Below the pieces are notes generated by a model that had not been told where the DNA came from, did no database searches, and worked only from the letters and a program-made list of their open reading frames with translations. The position numbers were made by a program, and so were the translations under genes. Shown piece after piece: positions 34,277 to 38,160 of a stretch of DNA of 38,160 bases (positions are counted from its first letter, which is position 1; every line of letters starts with the position of its first letter). Origin of the DNA: Clostridia bacterium (lineage in GTDB: Bacteria > Bacillota > Clostridia > Oscillospirales > CAG-272); contig JAFTMJ010000028.1 of the NCBI GenBank assembly GCA_017452475.1, positions 1 through 38,160 on the forward strand. Direction: 5' to 3'.

Positions 34277-34320
34277 AATAGATTTCCTCCTAAAATTATT
34301 GTAATGTTAATGTGTGCCTT

Positions 34321-34598
34321 ATGCCACACTGGGCTTGAACCAATGTGCATTAAAAATTAAATGAACGGCTATTTTCATAGCTTTTTCAGTTGCCTTACGT
34401 CAGTAAGCCTGCCTTCAAAACCTAAGAAACTACCTCGCTCATTTAACTTTGAATGTGCGAAGCAGTTTTAGGCGAGAAAATATTTTGCATAGCAAAAAAG
34501 CGAACGCAGACCATATAAGCATATTGGCAAGTGAGATTTTGAAGATAGGCGGAATATTTACCGCATAAAACCACATTGGTTCAAGCCCAGTGTGGCAT
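34321..34598. repeat. 278-bp element 1 with 27-bp perfect terminal inverted repeats
   Basis: The first 27 bases (34321-34347, starting ATGCCACACTGGGC) are the exact reverse complement of 34572-34598. Internal landmarks are the hairpin-like GCCTTACGTCAGTAAGCCTGC at +71 (one extra base omitted in partner) and GTGCGAAGCAG...GGCGAG at +134. No credible gene. The right terminal repeat folds as a T-arm-like hairpin (ATTGG, loop TTCAAGC, CCAGT). It abuts element 2, sharing GGCATGCC at 34594-34601. Confidence 0.8.
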
Positions 34599-34873
34599 GC
34601 CTTACGGGAGTGAAACGAACCAGTTTTGGAACGGACAAAAAACCCGTCTTTGGCGTTAAAATTTTTTGAAATATTTTTATATATCGGCAAAATTTTGCCT
34701 TAAACACGAGCTTTTTGGCTCGTTCTAAAATGCCTCGCACCTAAAACCTAACTATTTAGAGATGATTTTTGGTGCGGAGGAGGCAGGCTTATTGACATAA
34801 GCCAACGACGACAATCCTAAAAGCACTTTAAATAGTAGGCTTTAGGCTGGTTCGTTTCACTCCCGTAAGGCAT
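34597..34873. repeat. 277-bp element 2, inverted relative of element 1 with different 27-bp terminal repeats
   Basis: 34597-34623 (starting ATGCCTTACGGGAG) is the exact reverse complement of 34847-34873. Read from its right end it has the same internal landmarks as element 1 at the same places: the GGCTTA...TAAGCCTGC motif at +70 (34783-34803) and GTGCGAGGCA...AACGAG at +133 (34719-34740). The terminal repeats differ in sequence from those of element 1. No credible gene inside. Confidence 0.8.
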
Positions 34874-34880
34874 ACTTGAC

Positions 34881-34910
34881 TTACTTAAGTCGCCATCGCT
34901 TGTATAACAT
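34881..34910 (-). CDS. Nine-codon ORF directly after the Trp T-box (MLYKRWRLK)
   Basis: After the T-box terminator there is AGGAGAAGG, then ATG 34910 and nine codons MLYKRWRLK, with TAA at 34881-34883. It contains one Trp. The strong ribosome binding site makes translation likely, but the ORF may be only the residual 5' end of a gene displaced when the repeat elements arrived. A leader peptide is the other option. Confidence 0.35.
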   Translation of the reverse strand: MLYKRWRLK

Positions 34911-34918
34911 ATCCTTCT

Positions 34919-35204
34919 CCTAAAAATAAAAACAGCCCCGACAGAAACATAGGTTTCTATCAAGGACGAATAAAATATCCGCGGTGCCACCTTGAATTCA
35001 CGCAAAATTGCGTGCGCTTTTAAAGGGTACAGCCATACCCCCTGCCATTAACGCAGGCATAGCGTCGTGGAATACTCGGCATTTTGCCTTTGACCACGCC
35101 CTCAGCGGTCCATTTGCCACTCGGTGTCTAACCGTACTCCCACCAATGTACAGCTCTCTGTGTAGTCTTAAATGGCTTTATCTCCGCCTCAACGGTTTTA
35201 CTAT
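34919..35204 (-). promoter_or_regulatory. T-box leader, tryptophan-specific
   Basis: The minus strand holds the T-box sequence AAGGTGGCACCGCGG (34979-34993), the AG-bulge-type AGAGAGCTG and the GGTGG-type loop of stem I. A terminator stem lies at 34936-34965 with a T run at 34926-34932. In the specifier loop, between stems GCCATT/AGTGGC and GCGG/CCGC, the triplet TGG (35110-35112) is followed by A, so uncharged tRNA-Trp should bind and allow read-through when tryptophan is short. The expected target is trpB, but two 278-bp elements lie between. Confidence 0.9.
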
Positions 35205-35210
35205 GTTAAT

Positions 35211-35239
35211 ATATTATCACCATAAGAACGGTTTGTCAA
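35211..35239 (-). promoter_or_regulatory. Promoter of the T-box leader
   Basis: On the minus strand TTGACA (35234-35239), 17-bp spacer, TAATAT (35211-35216). Confidence 0.8.
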
Positions 35240-35342
35240 TATGTTTTTCTCAAAAAACTGCCGCTATTTACGCAAAAGTAATTTAGTCCGATATATAAAA
35301 AACCGTCCAAACGCATTAAATAAAACAATTTTTAAAAAAGTA

Positions 35343-35371
35343 TTGACTTTTGAGGATTATTGTGTTATTAT
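35343..35371 (+). promoter_or_regulatory. Promoter of tRNA-Arg
   Basis: TTGACT (35343-35348), 17-bp spacer, TATTAT (35366-35371); the tRNA begins 19 bases later. Confidence 0.8.
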
Positions 35372-35389
35372 ATTTAACGCAAAAGAAAT

Positions 35390-35465
35390 GCGCCCCTAGC
35401 TCAGCGGATAGAGTGCCCGGCTACGAACCGGTAGGTCGAGAGTTCGAATCTCCCGGGGCGCGCCA
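35390..35465 (+). tRNA. tRNA-Arg(ACG)
   Basis: The acceptor stem GCGCCCC/GGGGCGC (35390-35396 with 35455-35461) is perfect, discriminator G, encoded CCA 35463-35465. The anticodon loop CTACGAA gives ACG, which after A-to-I editing by TadA reads CGU/CGC/CGA. The T loop is TTCGAAT. Two stem positions do not pair: 27-43 (C and T) at the base of the anticodon stem and 50-64 (A and C) in the T stem. Own promoter and terminator argue that it is still used. Confidence 0.92.
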
Positions 35466-35468
35466 AAA

Positions 35469-35507
35469 GAAACCTAAATCGAACATCGTTCGGTTTAGGT
35501 TTCTTTT
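35469..35507 (+). terminator. Intrinsic terminator of tRNA-Arg
   Basis: GAAACCTAAATCGAAC pairs with GTTCGGTTTAGGTTTC (one G-T pair), followed by a T run. Same stem as the tRNA-Ser terminator at 4648. Confidence 0.9.
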
Positions 35508-35512
35508 TATCC

Positions 35513-35673
35513 AAGCCGAAGGTTTGGTATATCATCACACGAAGTGTGCATATCATCAGCGTAGCTGTATATCATCACGCTCAGCGTGTATTGACTTCGG
35601 CTTGATGATATACAAGACATTTGCCTTGGTGATATACAAAACTGCGTTTTGATTATATACACGCTAAAGCGTG
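35513..35673. repeat. Modular palindromic repeat with six ATATCATCA-type boxes
   Basis: Three ATATCATCA boxes on the plus strand (35529, 35550, 35569) are followed by three related boxes in inverted orientation (TGATGATAT at 35603, GGTGATAT near 35628, TGATTATAT at 35650). Between the boxes are small unrelated hairpins (CACGAAGTGTG, CGCTCAGCGTG, CAAAACTGCGTTTTG, CACGCTAAAGCGTG). A 9-bp inverted repeat AAGCCGAAG/CTTCGGCTT brackets the left half. No gene. Confidence 0.75.
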
Positions 35674-35723
35674 ATTTTAAGCTGGTTGAAAAAAATTACA
35701 GTTCAATTTTCATCTGATAAAAA

Positions 35724-35826
35724 TGCCTTTTGTGGCAAAAATATTAGATGAGTCTATTGCAATTTTTAAAAATATAGCGTATAATATATCTAACAAAAGT
35801 GCCGATTGCGGCAAAAATATTAGATG
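35724..35826 (+). promoter_or_regulatory. Promoter flanked by two 27-bp operator-like repeats
   Basis: TTGCAA (35757-35762), 17-bp spacer, TATAAT (35780-35785). A repeat of the form TGCC-x6/7-GGCAAAAATATTAGATG occurs at 35724-35750, just before the -35, and at 35800-35826, ending in the ribosome binding site of the ATPase gene. Each has a TGCC/GGCA dyad. This geometry fits autoregulation with a DNA loop or a translation block. Confidence 0.6.
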
Positions 35827-35835
35827 GAGGTTGTT

Positions 35836-37140
35836 ATGGAGATTAAAAGAGACGTGTATCTGAATCGACTTATTGTTAGAAAGCACAATGGTTTTATTAA
35901 AGTTATTACCGGTATTCGCAGAAGCGGAAAATCGTATTTACTTAATACTCTTTTTTATAATCATTTAATTTCAGAAAAAATATCAGAAGATCATATTATA
36001 AAATTTGCATTCGATTCTGCCGATGATTTGATGAAAATCGGAGAAGATCCTATCGTTCTTGATAATGACCGAGAGGATAGAAAGGTTGATCCCTCTAAAT
36101 TTTTGAATTGGTTGCAGCCACAAATTTCCGATGGTGAGATGCACTACATTCTGCTCGATGAGGTACAAAAGCTTGGCGCATTTGAATCTGTTATGAATGG
36201 ATTTCTTCGCAAAAGTAATCTCGATGTATATGTAACCGGAAGCAATTCAAAGTTTTTATCAAAGGATATCTTGACCGAGTTCGAAGGCAGGGGCGATGAG
36301 GTTCACGTGTTTCCGCTTTCTTTCTCGGAGTATTATGCATTTAAAGGTGGAGATAAGAGTGAGGCTTTTGACGATTACTCTGTTTATGGCGGATTACCTG
36401 CAGTCGCGCTTATGGCAACCGAAGAACAAAAGGCGAGTTACCTCATTACTCAAATGCAGAATCTTTATTTGCGCGATATAAAAAACAGATATGGGTTGCA
36501 AGACGAAGCTGCCATTGGAGAAGTTCTTGATGTTATTGCGTCCGGAATTTCGGCTCTTACCAACCCTCGAAACATCGCTAACACTATGAACACTATTCAT
36601 AGCGGCAACAGCATTTGCGATGCCACTGTTGACCGTTATATTACTCACATGGAAGATGCTTTTATGCTCACTCGCGTGAAGCGATATAATGTCAAAGGCA
36701 GAAAATATATCGGTACTCCATATAAAATATACTTTGAGGATATAGGACTTCGCAATGCGCGTTTGAATTTCAGGCAAATCGAAGGCACTCACATTATGGA
36801 GAATATTATCTATAACGAGCTTCGGTATAGAGGCTATCAAGTTGATGTTGGCATGGTAGAATCACGCGAAAGAGATGCGGTCGGAAAAGAAATTCGCACT
36901 CAACTTGAGATCGATTTTATCGCTTATCTCGGAAGCAAAAAATACTATATTCAATCTGCATATGTGATTCCGGATCAAGCGAAATATGAACAAGAAACCG
37001 CTTCTTTTGATAAGACCATGGACTCTTTCAAAAAGATTGTTATCGTTGAAAAGAGTATGAAACCACGTCGCGATGACAAGGGATACGTTATGATGGGAGT
37101 AAAAGAGTTTTTACTTGATAAAGATAGTTTAGAAGCATAA
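35836..37140 (+). CDS. AAA ATPase with DUF4143-type C-terminal domain
   Basis: 434 residues. Walker A is GIRRSGKSYL (near residue 28), Walker B is YILLDEVQ (~residue 105), and sensor region YVTGSNSKFLS follows; this is the AAA_14/DUF4143 layout. The C-terminal half has YGGLPAVALM, YLRDIKNRYG and EIDFIAYLGSKKYYIQSAY, the last resembling a nuclease-like fold (D-x-E-x-D/F). The family is widespread, often mobile, and its role is unknown. The start is ATG 35836, with GGAGG five bases before it; ATG 35824 would include that site. A promoter lies at 35757-35785, flanked by repeated operator-like sites. Its codon use is more AT-rich than the uxa region. The small membrane protein follows after 30 bp and is likely co-transcribed. 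Confidence 0.85.
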   Translation: MEIKRDVYLNRLIVRKHNGFIKVITGIRRSGKSYLLNTLFYNHLISEKISEDHIIKFAFDSADDLMKIGEDPIVLDNDREDRKVDPSKFLNWLQPQISDGEMHYILLDEVQKLGAFESVMNGFLRKSNLDVYVTGSNSKFLSKDILTEFEGRGDEVHVFPLSFSEYYAFKGGDKSEAFDDYSVYGGLPAVALMATEEQKASYLITQMQNLYLRDIKNRYGLQDEAAIGEVLDVIASGISALTNPRNIANTMNTIHSGNSICDATVDRYITHMEDAFMLTRVKRYNVKGRKYIGTPYKIYFEDIGLRNARLNFRQIEGTHIMENIIYNELRYRGYQVDVGMVESRERDAVGKEIRTQLEIDFIAYLGSKKYYIQSAYVIPDQAKYEQETASFDKTMDSFKKIVIVEKSMKPRRDDKGYVMMGVKEFLLDKDSLEA

Positions 37141-37170
37141 GTTATAAGATACAAAAAGGAAGTTGATAAA

Positions 37171-37662
37171 ATGAAAATAATTCATGATTTATTAGATAAA
37201 AAACTTCAAAATTATTATGTGAAATATAACATAGTTTTGACGACAATTCTTGTTTTTTTAACATTGTTTGTTTTATTTATGACATTACTTTTTAAAACGC
37301 AAATATTATATATTTGTTTAATTATTTCTTCTAGTTTGGCAATGCTAAGTATTTTTTGTATGATATTTTGTATTAAACACTACGGAAAAAAGATTTCAAT
37401 AGAATCAGATTGTATAAAGGTTTTTAATTTTAGAGGAAAACTTCTATATTCATATGATTTATCCAACAAAAAAATCATTGAAAAAATAGTAAAATTTAGA
37501 ATCTATATGAGTGATAACCAAGAAGAAAATTGTCTGATTTTTTATGATGAATTTGATGTACATCAGGATATAAAATTTCACGAAAATAGAAATAATAAAG
37601 ATATTTTGATAGTGCAAAACCCCCAAGTTATAAAAATATGGAATGAACTAAACAAATTATAA
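37171..37662 (+). CDS. Small membrane protein, unknown function
   Basis: 163 residues, not recognised. Two membrane helices (about 22-43 and 46-70: LTTILVFLTLFVLFMTLLF and LYICLIISSSLAMLSIFCMI) are followed by a soluble part of about 90 residues with alternating beta pattern (KISIESDCIKVFNFRG, then KIVKFRIYMSD), which recalls small membrane-anchored PH-like proteins; that is inference. AAAAAGGAAG before the ATG. It lies 30 bp after the ATPase gene with no terminator between, so probably in the same operon, and ends before a strong terminator. Very AT-rich, like the rest of this right-hand segment. Confidence 0.75.
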   Translation: MKIIHDLLDKKLQNYYVKYNIVLTTILVFLTLFVLFMTLLFKTQILYICLIISSSLAMLSIFCMIFCIKHYGKKISIESDCIKVFNFRGKLLYSYDLSNKKIIEKIVKFRIYMSDNQEENCLIFYDEFDVHQDIKFHENRNNKDILIVQNPQVIKIWNELNKL

Positions 37663-37690
37663 AATCGTAATAAAGCAGAATAGTTTTAAG

Positions 37691-37720
37691 CGCACACGGA
37701 AAAATCCGTGTGCGTTTTCT
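37691..37720 (+). terminator. Intrinsic terminator of the ATPase/membrane protein operon
   Basis: CGCACACGGA pairs with TCCGTGTGCG (37691-37700 with 37705-37714), loop AAAA, followed by a T-rich run. Confidence 0.9.
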
Positions 37721-38160
37721 TTTGCTTTTTGTTTGAAAAATTACAAAATTTACATTTTTATATATTTCAAAAAAGTGCCATAAATCCTTATGCCACAAGG
37801 TTTTTGATCTTTTAACTTAAGAGTTCAACTGAGATTAACTGTGGCGCGCCAACAGGGTGGTTTTCTGTTTATATCGCGCCAAGAGGAACGTAAAACGAAC
37901 ACCACCGTTTTACGTTCTTTTTCTTTTTTTCAAATATAAACGCTCCGTTTACTTTTTCTTGCTTTTCTGTATGTGTAAATGGTATAATAAGTATGATACA
38001 ATATAGTTAGCCTTACGGAAATCGAACCCGTTTGGTTTGAAATGGAAAATAGCTTGCCTAACTGTGTTAAAAAAGCTTGACAATTTTTTAATTGCCTGCA
38101 CTTTTTCGCCTTGTTATCCAACCTATTTTCTCATTTAAAACTGCTTGCATCTCCGAACGA
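37721..38160. other. Gene-free end of window with a lone hairpin terminator and a T-arm-like sequence
   Basis: A 12-bp stem GAACGTAAAACG/CGTTTTACGTTC (37886-37917) with a following T-rich run looks like an intrinsic terminator with no gene attached. At 38015-38031 the minus strand folds as a tRNA-type T arm (ACGGG, loop TTCGATT, TCCGT), but no complete tRNA can be drawn around it. I see no credible coding region here. Confidence 0.5.

Noticed and set aside
34439-34690. 83-codon minus-strand open frame inside element 1
   Set aside because: It crosses a terminal repeat and the element core, has no ribosome binding site, and is not kept open in element 2.
35513-35673. CRISPR array
   Set aside because: Boxes are only ~9 bp, spacers are palindromic and 11-15 bp, and orientation flips midway; no cas genes.
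35457-37852. GGCGCGCCAA at the tRNA-Arg end (35457) and near 37843 as attachment sites of an element carrying the ATPase and membrane protein
   Set aside because: Only 10 bases, 8 of them a simple palindrome; no integrase. Composition of the segment is suggestive, but the match is too short to claim.
38008-38035. Possible tRNA gene on the minus strand
   Set aside because: A T arm can be drawn but no anticodon arm or matching acceptor stem is found; treated as a T-arm-like sequence only.
37930-38121. 63-codon minus-strand open frame at the window end
   Set aside because: No ribosome binding site, overlaps the T-arm-like sequence, low-complexity composition.

Overview
The window looks like a chromosomal segment from a low-to-mid GC Bacillota bacterium, most likely an uncultured gut clostridium. 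The support is strong AGGAGG-type ribosome binding sites, TTGACA/TATAAT promoters with 17-bp spacers, a tryptophan T-box leader, DeoR/AraC/LuxR regulators, pectin and plant-glycan genes, and a family of secreted modular proteins. No phage structural genes, transposase or CRISPR array were seen.

Layout. (1) 1-4420: two copies of a unit made of the C-terminal end of a secreted-protein module, a 58-aa peptide gene and a strong terminator. Between them lies an AT-rich cassette with an MFS transporter, a TIM-barrel glycoside-hydrolase-like protein and a 5'-truncated AraC gene. (2) 4471-5000: tRNA-Ser(GCT) followed by a short segment bounded by a direct repeat of the tRNA 3' end. (3) 5043-19647: a carbohydrate region. 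A minus-strand operon uxaB-uxaA-uxaC-SGNH esterase-GH78 alpha-L-rhamnosidase-EEP phosphatase would take rhamnose/galacturonate-rich (pectin-derived) oligosaccharides to 2-keto-3-deoxygluconate. Around it are a LuxR-type regulator, a second SGNH esterase, an FGGY sugar kinase transcribed divergently from uxaB, and a GH3 glycosidase divergent from an AraC regulator. (4) 19723-32805: three large secreted proteins (leucine-rich repeat, phosphodiesterase-like, metallophosphoesterase-like) that share an unrecognised C-terminal or central module, a DeoR regulator, and, standing alone, a 1009-aa protein with the double-psi-barrel signature of cellular RNA-dependent RNA polymerases. (5) 33059-35465: an orphan trpB, its Trp T-box leader set about 630 bp upstream, two abutting ~278-bp inverted-repeat elements between them, and tRNA-Arg(ACG). 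(6) 35513-38160: a modular palindromic repeat, an AAA/DUF4143 ATPase with repeated operator-like sites, a small membrane protein, and a tRNA-T-arm-like sequence near the end.

The points most worth attention are the chromosomal RdRP-like polymerase (DFDSD at residues 666-670), the shared module in five coding sequences together with the duplicated 58-aa peptide, and the paired ~278-bp elements. Those elements keep perfect but mutually different terminal inverted repeats around the same internal landmarks. All functions are inferred from sequence patterns read by eye; no database search was possible.
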